Source: an uncultured Oscillibacter sp.
GTDB taxonomy: Bacteria; Bacillota; Clostridia; Oscillospirales; Oscillospiraceae
DNA: 40,569 nucleotides
Reading direction: 5' to 3'
Assembly: GCA_949959305.1 (NCBI GenBank)
Contig: CATLJA010000011.1
Coordinates: forward strand, 1 to 40,569
Within the stretch, counting starts at the first letter, position 1. Every line of letters starts with the position of its first letter. The notes beneath the pieces were generated by a model that was given only the letters and a program-made list of their open reading frames with translations, did not search any database and was not told the origin of the DNA. Both the position numbers and the translations under genes were made by a program. Below, in pieces: positions 7,967 to 14,299 of the stretch.

Positions 7967-8013
7967 TTTGAACCTGCCCCCAAGGCCGGGGCGGAGTTGG
8001 GGGGACGTTCAAA
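7967..8013 (-). promoter_or_regulatory. Stem-loop in the pnp 5' leader
   Basis: TTTGAAC (7967-7973) pairs with GTTCAAA (8007-8013), and CCCCCAA (7977-7983) pairs with TTGGGGG (7997-8003), giving 14 bp with a small internal loop, about 55 nt upstream of the pnp start. In enterobacteria the pnp leader contains an RNase III-cleaved hairpin through which PNPase represses its own synthesis. This hairpin is in a matching place, but a matching function is inference. Confidence 0.55.
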
Positions 8014-8238
8014 CACAAAAAGCGGCGGCTCCCGTTTGGCATACATAGTTGCAAACTGATTCAACGGGAAGAAGGGTGTATGCGGCTGCGCCCGCAGGCG
8101 CGTTTCGGAGCACAACCGCCGCTGGCGGCGGCTCTTGGTGCGGAGATAAACCCAGGAGGAGCTTCCTGCACCATTTTAATCAAGCGTTTTTCAACTTGTT
8201 GAAAAACGCTTTCAGCGCGGCGGTTTCCGCCGTGCTGA
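8014..8238. other. Structured non-coding spacer between rpsO and pnp
   Basis: No credible gene is present here. The spacer holds two adjacent perfect or near-perfect hairpins: 8182-8211 (13 bp, AAGCGTTTTTCAA arm, CTTG loop) and 8212-8238 (12 bp, one G-T pair, TTT loop). It also holds a GGTGC/GCACC-closed element at about 8137-8172 and a GC-rich palindrome near 8120. It could be the 5' part of the pnp leader or an independent small RNA. Direction and function are unknown, and I match it to no family. Confidence 0.45.
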
Positions 8239-8268
8239 AAAAGGGCGGCGGAGTCCCGCCGCCCTTTT
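8238..8268 (-). terminator. Intrinsic terminator of rpsO
   Basis: Nine GC pairs (8243-8251 with 8256-8264) extended by A-T pairs, with a 4-nt AGTC loop, are followed by TTTTT leftward. It lies 7 nt after the rpsO stop and so separates rpsO from pnp. Confidence 0.9.
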
Positions 8269-8274
8269 CAAGTC

Positions 8275-8541
8275 TTACTTACGGATGCCCAGCTTGGCAA
8301 TGAGGGCGCGGTAACGCTCCACATCCTTCTTCTGGAGGTAGTCCAGGAGGCTGCGGCGCTTGCCGACCATCTTCAGAAGGCCCCGGTTGGAGTGCTTGTC
8401 CTGGGGGTTCTGGCGCATGTGCTCGGTGAGGACGTTGATGCGCTCGGTGAGGATGGCGATCTGGACCTCGGGAGAGCCGGTGTCGGTCTCATGGGTGCGG
8501 TTGGCGCTGATAATCGCGGTCTTTTCTTCCTTGCGAAGCAT
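8275..8541 (-). CDS. rpsO: 30S ribosomal protein uS15
   Basis: S15 binds the three-way junction of helices 20-22 of 16S rRNA early in 30S assembly. The 88-residue protein, starting MLRKEEK, has the family length and motifs [24 protein letters not shown] and RRSLLDYL. A start seven codons further upstream is open, but the ATG at 8541 matches the family N-terminus and has AAAGGTGG upstream. It is a single-gene unit with its own promoter, a structured leader and a terminator. Confidence 0.97.
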   Translation of the reverse strand: MLRKEEKTAIISANRTHETDTGSPEVQIAILTERINVLTEHMRQNPQDKHSNRGLLKMVGKRRSLLDYLQKKDVERYRALIAKLGIRK

Positions 8542-8608
8542 AGTGTGGTTCCACCTTTCCAAAATATTCCCCGCGGGGCTGTGCTCCGGGCCGGTGAAGC
8601 TCCTCGGG

Positions 8609-8652
8609 ACAAAGCTCCGGGGCGTGCCGCCCGCCTAAGCGGCGGACTTTGT
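8609..8652 (-). promoter_or_regulatory. Structured leader of rpsO mRNA
   Basis: Arms at 8609-8619 and 8643-8652 form a 10-bp helix with one bulged base, enclosing CCGC-CTAA-GCGG (8631-8642). The fold begins almost at the predicted transcription start, and the whole leader is about 107 nt. In several phyla S15 represses its own translation by binding non-homologous structured leaders, so this is a candidate S15 regulatory RNA. The role is inferred, not shown. Confidence 0.45.
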
Positions 8653-8653
8653 T

Positions 8654-8682
8654 ACTATATCATAGGGTTTTCCCGTTGTAAA
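8654..8682 (-). promoter_or_regulatory. Promoter of rpsO
   Basis: On the minus strand TTTACA (8677-8682) and TATAGT (8654-8659) are separated by exactly 17 nt, giving a start near 8648. Five of six bases match consensus in each box. Confidence 0.75.
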
Positions 8683-8755
8683 GGGCCAATTCAGGATTTT
8701 TCCGGGAAACCGGGGAAATTTTTCCCTTCAGCCGCCGGAAATTTCCTTTCCGCAC

Positions 8756-8784
8756 TTGACAAACTCTCCCGACTGTGTTAATTT
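8756..8784 (+). promoter_or_regulatory. Promoter of the GntR-ABC transporter operon
   Basis: A perfect -35 TTGACA (8756-8761), a 17-nt spacer and -10 TAATTT (8779-8784). The -10 lies inside the dyad operator at 8772-8796. Confidence 0.75.
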
Positions 8785-8805
8785 TATTAATACAGTTAAT
8801 ACAGT
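8772..8805 (+). promoter_or_regulatory. Dyad operator plus third half-site, probable GntR (YtrA-type) site
   Basis: ACTGTGTTAAT (8772-8782) and ATTAATACAGT (8786-8796) form an inverted repeat with 10 of 11 positions matching around a TTT centre. A further half-site TTAATACAGT follows directly (8796-8805). The dyad covers the -10 box, so bound regulator would block initiation. The GntR protein encoded just downstream is the likely ligand-responsive repressor. Confidence 0.65.
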
Positions 8806-8855
8806 TCACCAACACAGTGCGGCGGGGAAGCCCGCCGCGGAAGGGAAGGTATGCG

Positions 8856-9254
8856 GTGATCAGCCTCAATTACCGGGACTCCCGCCCCATCTACGAGCAG
8901 ATTAAGGACGGGCTCCGCAAGCTGATTGTCACCGGGGCCATCGGAACCGATGAAAAGCTCCCCTCGGTCCGGTCCCTGGCGACGCAGCTGTCCATCAACC
9001 CAAACACCATCCAGCGGGCTTACAACGAGCTGGAGGGAGAGGGGTACATCTATTCCGTCCCCGGCAAGGGCAGCTTCGCCACCGGGGAGGCGGGCGCCGG
9101 CGCGTCCCGCCGGAAGGAGCTGTGGGAAAAGGTCCGGGAGCTTTTGGCGGAGCTCCGCTATCTGGGCATCCGGCAGGAGGAGCTGATGGTTCTTCTTGAG
9201 GAAGAACCATCCGGCGGGAGCCCCGCCGGGGGAAGCAAGGAGGGAACACGATGA
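8856..9254 (+). CDS. GntR-family (YtrA subfamily) transcriptional regulator
   Basis: A 132-residue regulator starting at GTG. The N-terminal winged helix-turn-helix covers about 1-70 (RPIYEQIKDGLRKLI, LPSVRSLATQLSINPNTIQRAYNELEGEGYI). A short C-terminal helical region, rather than a FadR- or UTRA-size effector domain, is typical of YtrA-type regulators, which control ABC exporters. A longer frame from 8775 exists, but it would overlap the promoter and operator, and the GTG at 8856 has AAGGGAAGG upstream and fits the family N-terminus. The stop overlaps the ATPase start (ATGA), so translation is probably coupled. It most likely represses its own operon. Confidence 0.9.
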   Translation: MISLNYRDSRPIYEQIKDGLRKLIVTGAIGTDEKLPSVRSLATQLSINPNTIQRAYNELEGEGYIYSVPGKGSFATGEAGAGASRRKELWEKVRELLAELRYLGIRQEELMVLLEEEPSGGSPAGGSKEGTR

Positions 9255-10144
9255 TTCAAATAACCAACGCCGTCAAGCGCTTCGACGGCTTCGCCGCCCT
9301 GGACGGCGTAACGCTGTCCGTCCCCGCCGGGAGCGTGTACGGCCTTGTGGGCCCCAACGGCGCGGGGAAATCCACCCTCATCCGGTGCCTCACGGGCATC
9401 TTCCGCCAGGACGGGGGAGAGCTTTCCGTCGACAATCAGCCCGTATGGGAGAACGAGGCCCTGAAATCCCGGGTGGCCGCCATCGCCGACGACTGGTACT
9501 ATTTTCCCCAGGCCAGCGTCCGGGACATGTGCCGGTTTTACCGGGGCTTTTACCCCAATTTCTCCATGGAGCGGTACGAAAAATTAAAGGAGGTCTTCGA
9601 AATCGGCGAAAAGCGCCCCCTGCGCCGCCTCAGCAAGGGCATGCAGAAGCAGGCCGCCTTCTGGCTGGCCCTCAGCGCCATGCCGGACTACCTCATCCTC
9701 GACGAGCCGGTGGACGGCCTGGACCCCGTCATGCGGCGGCAGGTCTGGTCCCTGGTGCTGGGGGACGTGGCCCAGCGGGGAACCACGGTGCTGGTCTCCT
9801 CCCACAACCTGCGGGAGCTGGAGGACGTGTGCGACCACGTGGGCATTCTGGACCACGGGAAGGTGCTGCTGGAGCGCTCCCTGGCCCAATTGCAGGACAA
9901 CATGGTAAAGCTCCAGGTGGTCTTCAAGGACGGCGGCGGCGTGCCGGAGGACCTGTCCGTCCTCCACGCCTCCCACGTGGGGCGCATCCACACCCTCATC
10001 ATGCGGATGAACGCGGAGGAGGCCGCGAACCGCCTGGCGGTTTACGAGCCCATGCTGGTGGACGCCGTGCCTCTGACGCTGGAGGAAATTTTCATCTACG
10101 AGTTAGGAGGCGCCGACTATGCGGTCAAAGACATCGTACTTTAA
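9251..10144 (+). CDS. ABC transporter ATP-binding protein (YtrB-like)
   Basis: A 297-residue nucleotide-binding subunit, cytoplasmic and expected to energise the permease encoded next. Walker A is GPNGAGKST (34-42), the signature is LSKGM (a variant of LSGGQ), Walker B is YLILDEP followed by VDGLDPV, and the switch His lies in SSHNLRE. A C-terminal accessory region follows the ATPase core. The start overlaps the GntR stop, and the 3' end overlaps the permease start by 26 nt. The substrate is unknown; family members with GntR partners are linked to cell-wall antibiotics or small peptides in Bacillus. Confidence 0.93.
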   Translation: MIQITNAVKRFDGFAALDGVTLSVPAGSVYGLVGPNGAGKSTLIRCLTGIFRQDGGELSVDNQPVWENEALKSRVAAIADDWYYFPQASVRDMCRFYRGFYPNFSMERYEKLKEVFEIGEKRPLRRLSKGMQKQAAFWLALSAMPDYLILDEPVDGLDPVMRRQVWSLVLGDVAQRGTTVLVSSHNLRELEDVCDHVGILDHGKVLLERSLAQLQDNMVKLQVVFKDGGGVPEDLSVLHASHVGRIHTLIMRMNAEEAANRLAVYEPMLVDAVPLTLEEIFIYELGGADYAVKDIVL

Positions 10145-12110
10145 CGCCACGCTGTTTAAGAAAAACCTCGCCCGGTTCTGGCCCCTGTGGGGCGGCGCGT
10201 CCCTGCTCGGGACCATGCTCCCCCTGTACCTGCTGACGGTCCTTATCCGGGAGGACGCGCTTTTCGGCCCGCCCATGAACAGCCCCCTGGAGGTCACCCT
10301 GGCCTATTACTCGGTGGTGGCCTGGATGGTGCCCGCCGCCTCCCTGCTGTACGCGTGCCTCTGCGCCCTGGCGGCCTGGGGCTGGCTGTACAACGCCCGG
10401 AGCGTAGGGCTCTACCACTCCCTGCCCATCACCCGGAAGGGCCTCTTCGCCACGGATTTCCTCTCCGGCATGGCCATGATGCTGCTTCCTTACGCCGTCA
10501 CCGGGGGCCTGACCGTCCTGCTCACCGCCGCCATAGGCGGCGTGGACCCCGCGGGGCTGGCGGTGACGGTCCTGGCCGTGACGGGGGAGAGCTTCTTCTA
10601 CTTCGCCGCCGCCACCCTGATCGTCTTTGTCACCGGGAACCCCTTCGCCTTCGCCGGGTTTTACTTCCTCTTTCACTTCCTGGCCGCCGGGGCAGAGTGG
10701 CTGGCCTCCCGGCTGATGAGCATGTTTTACTTCGGCGTGGAACGGGCCTATGAGGGCGTTCTGGAATTCCTGAGTCCCACCCTGTTCCTGATGCGGAACG
10801 TGGAAGTGAACGCGGCAAGCCGCCAGATTACCACCCCCGACGGCTGGATTGAGAACGGGGAGCTGGAATCCGTCACCCTGCAAAACGGCTGGCTTATCGC
10901 CGCGTACGCCCTGGCGGGCGTAATCCTGCTGGGCTGCGCCTGGGCCCTGTACCGCCGCCGCCGCAGCGAGAGCGCCGGGGACGTGGTGGCCGTGGGATGG
11001 ATGAAGCCCGTGTTCCGTTACGGCGTGGCCCTCTGCGCCGCCTTTTCCGGGGGCATGATCCTCTACAGCTTCTTCTGCGAGGAATTCCAGTCCCGCGCCA
11101 CCGCCGGGGCTCTGCCCATGGCCGTCTGCATGGCCGCCGCCGGAATCATCGGCTATTACATCGCCTCCATGCTCCTGTCCAAATCCCTTCAGGTTTTCCG
11201 GGGAAGCTGGAAGGGGGCCCTGGCCACGGTGCTGGCCTCCGCCGGGCTGTGCTTGGCCGTGGCGGCGGACCCCTTCGGCCTGGAAGCCTGGCTCCCCCGG
11301 GAGGGGGAGGTCCGGGAGGTCCAGGTTTACCTGAGCGGGTGGAACGGCCCGGCCCTGGGCGCCCGGCTGGAGGACCCCGCCGCCGTCCGGGAGGTGCTGG
11401 ACGCCCACGGGGCCATCCTGGCCCAGCGGGATGAGCTGAGCCGGAACCGCGTGGAGGGAGATATCCACCACTTATGGCTGGACCTGGGTTACTACGAAGG
11501 TGCGGAGGGCGAAAAGCGCGTCAGCCGCAGCTACTGGATTTCCTGCTCCCCGGAACAGATGGAGGAGCTGGAGGCCCTGCGGAAGCTGGCCGCCCTGGCC
11601 TCCAGCCCCGCCGTCCAGGAGGCCAACATCTTCTCCCGCGTCTGCGGCCCGGACAGGGAGTCCCGCCTCACCGGCGGCTACCTCTACCGGCTCTACAACC
11701 CTGGGACCGGGGAGGGGGAGTCCCTGGACCTGACCCTGGAGCAGGCCAAGGTCCTGGAGGCCGCCGTCCGGCGGGACGTACAGGCGGGACACTTTGGAAG
11801 GACCTTGTTCCTGCCGGACGGGGAGTACGAGCGCGCCGCGTACAGCGGGGATCTGGAGCTCTACTACTCCGTCTCCAGCCTCACGGGCGGCTGGAAGGGA
11901 CAGAACAGCAGCCGCATTTCCCTGAGCCTCTCCTCCTACTGCACGGAGACCCTGAAGGCCCTGGAGGACCTGGGCGTGACGGACGAAACCCACCGCCTTA
12001 TGACCTACGCGGAGCTGAACGCCATAGACAGCGGTTCCGGCAGCCCCTACGGCGAGCCCTATGACGGCCCCTACGGCGGCCCGTACAGCTACACGGAAGT
12101 GGTTTACTGA
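10119..12110 (+). CDS. ABC-2-type transporter permease with large C-terminal extracytoplasmic domain
   Basis: 663 residues. About six hydrophobic segments occupy the first half (for example about 22-42, 62-90, 115-140, 160-185), with others near 265-280, 305-325 and 345-390. The remaining about 270 residues are soluble and end in a Pro-Tyr-Gly-rich tail (repeated PYG/PYD units). The layout resembles the large YtrC/D-like permeases of Clostridia whose soluble C-terminal domain has no assigned function. TAGGAGG lies 8 nt before the ATG inside the ATPase gene, so expression is coupled. It should form the channel for the ATPase; the substrate is unknown. Confidence 0.85.
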   Translation: MRSKTSYFNATLFKKNLARFWPLWGGASLLGTMLPLYLLTVLIREDALFGPPMNSPLEVTLAYYSVVAWMVPAASLLYACLCALAAWGWLYNARSVGLYHSLPITRKGLFATDFLSGMAMMLLPYAVTGGLTVLLTAAIGGVDPAGLAVTVLAVTGESFFYFAAATLIVFVTGNPFAFAGFYFLFHFLAAGAEWLASRLMSMFYFGVERAYEGVLEFLSPTLFLMRNVEVNAASRQITTPDGWIENGELESVTLQNGWLIAAYALAGVILLGCAWALYRRRRSESAGDVVAVGWMKPVFRYGVALCAAFSGGMILYSFFCEEFQSRATAGALPMAVCMAAAGIIGYYIASMLLSKSLQVFRGSWKGALATVLASAGLCLAVAADPFGLEAWLPREGEVREVQVYLSGWNGPALGARLEDPAAVREVLDAHGAILAQRDELSRNRVEGDIHHLWLDLGYYEGAEGEKRVSRSYWISCSPEQMEELEALRKLAALASSPAVQEANIFSRVCGPDRESRLTGGYLYRLYNPGTGEGESLDLTLEQAKVLEAAVRRDVQAGHFGRTLFLPDGEYERAAYSGDLELYYSVSSLTGGWKGQNSSRISLSLSSYCTETLKALEDLGVTDETHRLMTYAELNAIDSGSGSPYGEPYDGPYGGPYSYTEVVY

Positions 12111-12230
12111 GGCGGAGCTCCGGGCGGCGGGCGCTTCATGAAAAATCTTTTAAAAATTTTTGAAAAAAGCTGAAACAAAACCGCCCCCTGAATCGTCTTA
12201 TATAATAGACGAAAAGAAAGGAGCCCCCTT

Positions 12231-12401
12231 ATGGAGCAAACAACCACCGCCCCGAACCTCTGGCGCGTCTGGGTCGACACCCGCCGCCGCATCGTGTCCT
12301 TCCATGAGGAGGAGGACTGCAAGCTGCTGGAATTTCGGAACCGGGACCTGTTTTTCAGCTGCATCGAGCAGTATACGGGCATGCAGTACCGATATCAGTA
12401 A
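12231..12401 (+). CDS. Small uncharacterised protein, 56 residues
   Basis: Reading MEQTTAPNLWRVWV to a C-terminus of MQYRYQ. Support comes from AAGGAG 7 nt upstream, a consensus TATAAT at 12201-12206 and a long A/T-rich tract before it, although no good -35 is visible. The protein is soluble and mixed in charge, with two Cys (CKLLE, FSCIEQ) and many aromatic residues. I recognise no family. It lies between the ABC operon and a bidirectional terminator, so it is either a monocistronic gene or a distal member of the transporter operon. Confidence 0.65.
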   Translation: MEQTTTAPNLWRVWVDTRRRIVSFHEEEDCKLLEFRNRDLFFSCIEQYTGMQYRYQ

Positions 12402-12414
12402 CCGCCCACGGCGG

Positions 12415-12447
12415 AAAAAGGGGGGAGGCCGTCCGGCCTCCCCCCTT
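12415..12447 (-). terminator. Terminator between the small protein and the SDR gene
   Basis: A 13-bp stem (12418-12430 with 12435-12447, loop GTCC). The T-run is on the leftward side (five T), so it mainly ends the SDR gene, whose stop is at 12456. It may also halt rightward transcription. Confidence 0.85.
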
Positions 12448-12455
12448 CCCTGCGC

Positions 12456-13190
12456 TCATACGGTAAAGCCCCCGTCGGCGGTCAGCACCTGTCCGGTGAT
12501 GAACGCCGCCCTGTCCGAGGCCAGGAACGCCACGGCCTCCGCGACGTCCTCCGGCCTTCCCAGGCGGCCCAGGGGGGTCTCCTCCTCCAGCATGCGGCGG
12601 GTCTCCGCGCCCAGGACCCGCACCATGTCTGTCTCCACGCACCCCGGGGCCACGCAGTTCACCCGCACCCCCGACGGGGCCAGCTCCAGGGCCAGGGAGC
12701 GGGTCAGCCCGATAAGGCCCGCCTTGGCGGCGGCGTAGGCCGCCTCGCAGCTGCCCCCCCGGAGGCCCCACATGGAGGAGATGTTCACCACGCAGCCCCG
12801 CTTCTCACTGACCATATGGGGCAGGACCGCCCAGATGGCGTTCCGGGCCCCGGTGAGGTTCACCGCCAGAAGGCGGTCCCAGGTCCCGTCGTCCGTGTCC
12901 TGAAAGAGGCCCTGGTGGGAAATGCCCGCGTTGTTCACCAGCAGCTCCACGGGCCCCAGCTCCTCCTCCGCCGCCCGGACCATGGCCTCCACCGCCGCCC
13001 GGTCCGCCACGTCAGCCCGGAACGTCATGGCGGCGCGGCCCTCCTCCCGGAGCTCCCGGACCAGCTCTCCGGCGGCCTCCCGGCGCTCCAGGAAGTTGAC
13101 GCAGACGGGCCAGCCCTCCCGGGCCAGGGCGGCGGCTATGGCCCGCCCGATGCCCCGGGAGGCCCCGGTGACCAGCGCGCATCGTCTCAT
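12456..13190 (-). CDS. Short-chain dehydrogenase/reductase, FabG-like
   Basis: 244 residues, a classical NAD(P)-dependent SDR. The cofactor motif is TGASRGIG (8-15), NNAG is at 86-89, the catalytic set is S138, Y152 and K156 (YAAAK), and the C-terminal GQVLTADGG motif is typical of FabG. FabG reduces 3-oxoacyl-ACP in fatty acid synthesis, but this copy is not in a fab cluster, so it may serve another alcohol or ketone substrate. The ATG is preceded by AAAGGAG. Confidence 0.9.
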   Translation of the reverse strand: MRRCALVTGASRGIGRAIAAALAREGWPVCVNFLERREAAGELVRELREEGRAAMTFRADVADRAAVEAMVRAAEEELGPVELLVNNAGISHQGLFQDTDDGTWDRLLAVNLTGARNAIWAVLPHMVSEKRGCVVNISSMWGLRGGSCEAAYAAAKAGLIGLTRSLALELAPSGVRVNCVAPGCVETDMVRVLGAETRRMLEEETPLGRLGRPEDVAEAVAFLASDRAAFITGQVLTADGGFTV

Positions 13191-13229
13191 GGTATCGGCT
13201 CCTTTCCCCCGGCGGCGGGCTTTTGTGCG

Positions 13230-13481
13230 TCAGTCGGGATAGCGGGTGTAGATGACGCAGCCTGCGCCTGTTGTGGAATCATGGTTTGTGGTCGCGGCGG
13301 GACTTGTCGGGCCGGTTCCGGCCAGGAGGCCCCTGTAATTCAGAGCGACGAAGCCGGGGGCGGCTCAGCCGTACTTGAGATTGCTCTCGGTGCTGTATTT
13401 GGCCGCGTCCCCGGCATAGAACGCTCTGGCAAGCATGACAACGAAGTTTGCGCGCGTCACGGTATTGGAAGGCATAAACAT
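13230..13481 (-). pseudogene. Remnant of an SLH-domain protein with an in-frame stop
   Basis: Leftward from the ATG at 13481 (AAGGAG upstream) 38 codons read MFMPSNTVTRANFVVMLARA and on, typical of an SLH repeat end (VTRAxFVxMLxR). A TGA at 13365-13367 stops it. The same frame stays open for a further 44 codons to a TGA at 13230-13232, including VALNYRGLLAGTG, which also resembles SLH spacing. No larger surface-protein frame is attached upstream. The likely reading is a decayed SLH gene fragment. A very short expressed ORF is possible. Confidence 0.5.
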
Positions 13482-13522
13482 GCCGTCTCCTTATATAACG
13501 TCTGCCGAATCTCAACGGTCCG

Positions 13523-13561
13523 GCCCCCGGGGCGGAGCGCCTCCGCTCCCCGGGGGCTTTT
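13523..13561. repeat. GC-rich hairpin upstream of the SLH remnant
   Basis: GCCCCCGGGG-CGGAG (13523-13537) pairs with CTCCG-CT-CCCCGGGGGC (13541-13557), leaving a 2-nt bulge, followed rightward by TTTT. It looks like a rightward terminator, but no rightward gene precedes it. It may be left from the rearrangement that created the SLH fragment. Confidence 0.5.
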
Positions 13562-13599
13562 CGGGGAGACCGCCGAGACAAACAAACGCGGCGCGGAAT

Positions 13600-13637
13600 A
13601 AAAGAGCCCTGCACCCATTGGGGTGCAGGGCTCTTTT
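13600..13637 (-). terminator. Terminator of tRNA-Ser
   Basis: A 17-bp perfect stem (AAAAGAGCCCTGCACCC and its complement) with a 4-nt loop lies 3 nt after the tRNA CCA end; leftward it ends in TTTTATT. Confidence 0.92.
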
Positions 13638-13640
13638 CCT

Positions 13641-13732
13641 TGGCGGAGAAGGAGGGATTCGAACCCTCGAGACCCTTTAGGGGCCTACATGATTTCCAAT
13701 CATGCGCCCTCGACCAACTAGGCGACTTCTCC
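13641..13732 (-). tRNA. tRNA-Ser(GGA)
   Basis: 92 nt with encoded CCA and the long variable arm typical of Ser. The acceptor GGAGAAG pairs with CTTCTCC, the anticodon loop is TTGGAAA (anticodon GGA), and the discriminator is G. It is a single-gene unit. Confidence 0.95.
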
Positions 13733-13768
13733 ATCGCGCTTGGCGCTCCTCACAGAAGAACAGTAGTT

Positions 13769-13796
13769 ATTATACCAGAGCTTTTCCCAAAGTCAA
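13769..13796 (-). promoter_or_regulatory. Promoter of tRNA-Ser
   Basis: On the minus strand TTGACT (13791-13796) and TATAAT (13769-13774) are separated by 16 nt, about 37 nt upstream of the tRNA 5' end. Confidence 0.8.
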
Positions 13797-13930
13797 CCCC
13801 TTTTTCAAATTTTCTCCGGGGCCCCCGGCGGGCCTTTAAGAAATTCCAACAATTTCAGGTCCGGCTCCCCGGCGCGTTTTTGGGGAGACGACGAAAATGG
13901 GCCGGGCCCCGAAAACTTTTTTAATAAAAA

Positions 13931-13959
13931 TTGGCATCCGCCGGAAAGCGTGGTATACT
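13931..13959 (+). promoter_or_regulatory. Promoter of the HPr-like gene
   Basis: TTGGCA (13931-13936) and TATACT (13954-13959) are separated by 17 nt, with an A/T-rich stretch upstream. It starts a monocistronic unit that ends at the terminator at 14251. Confidence 0.75.
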
Positions 13960-13992
13960 GGTTCCAACTATTTGACGGAACGGAGTGGGCAA

Positions 13993-14241
13993 ATGAATCG
14001 CACGGCAGTCGTACAGATTCCGGAGGACCAGATGGACCGGGTGGCGACCAGCTTCATCAGGGCGGCCAGCGGCTTCGCCAGTCAGATCACCATCGCCCGG
14101 GACGGGCACTGCATCAACGCCAAAAGCCTCCTGGGCTTCCTCTCCCTGATGCGGGACCACGGCGAGGTGACGCTGAGCGCCGAGGGCTCCGACGCGGGAG
14201 AGGCGCTGGAGACTCTGGCGGGCATCCTGGGAACAAAATAA
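13993..14241 (+). CDS. HPr-family protein lacking the phosphorylatable His (Crh-like)
   Basis: 82 residues with the HPr fold signature: TSFIRAASGFASQITI, INAKSLLGFLSL and the C-terminal VTLSAEGSDAGEALETL. Aligned on the regulatory serine (S45 here, S46 in HPr), the active-site His15 position is M14, while the following Arg (R16) is kept. Such a protein cannot pass phosphate in the PTS but could be phosphorylated on Ser by HPr kinase and act as a CcpA co-effector, as Crh does in Bacillus. The start is the ATG at 13993 with GGAG upstream; a longer frame from 13897 would cross the promoter. That it signals catabolite state is inference. Confidence 0.85.
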   Translation: MNRTAVVQIPEDQMDRVATSFIRAASGFASQITIARDGHCINAKSLLGFLSLMRDHGEVTLSAEGSDAGEALETLAGILGTK

Positions 14242-14245
14242 GGAG

Positions 14246-14281
14246 AAAAAGGGGACTGCCTTCCGGCAGTCCCCGCTTTTT
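14246..14281 (+). terminator. Bidirectional terminator between the HPr-like and YcdB/SLH genes
   Basis: GGGGACTGCC (14251-14260) pairs with GGCAGTCCCC (14265-14274), loop TTCC. Rightward it is followed by GCTTTTT, and leftward by TTTTT, so it serves both convergent genes. Confidence 0.9.
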
Positions 14282-14299
14282 CAGCCGTCCGCGCCGCCG

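Noticed and set aside
5536-7971. 811-codon open frame on the plus strand
   Set aside because: It is the shadow of pnp in high-GC DNA: low-complexity Gly/Val/His-rich translation, no ribosome binding site and no family match.
8049-8303. 84-codon plus-strand frame in the rpsO-pnp spacer
   Set aside because: Runs through three hairpins and into the rpsO 3' end, with no ribosome binding site; treated as non-coding.
8786-8805. Tandem TTAATACAG repeats as a CRISPR or satellite
   Set aside because: Only two copies of 9 bp, better explained as operator half-sites.
12178-12206. Full promoter for the 56-aa gene
   Set aside because: TATAAT is clear, but no acceptable -35 lies 16-18 nt upstream, so I list only the -10 in the gene's evidence.
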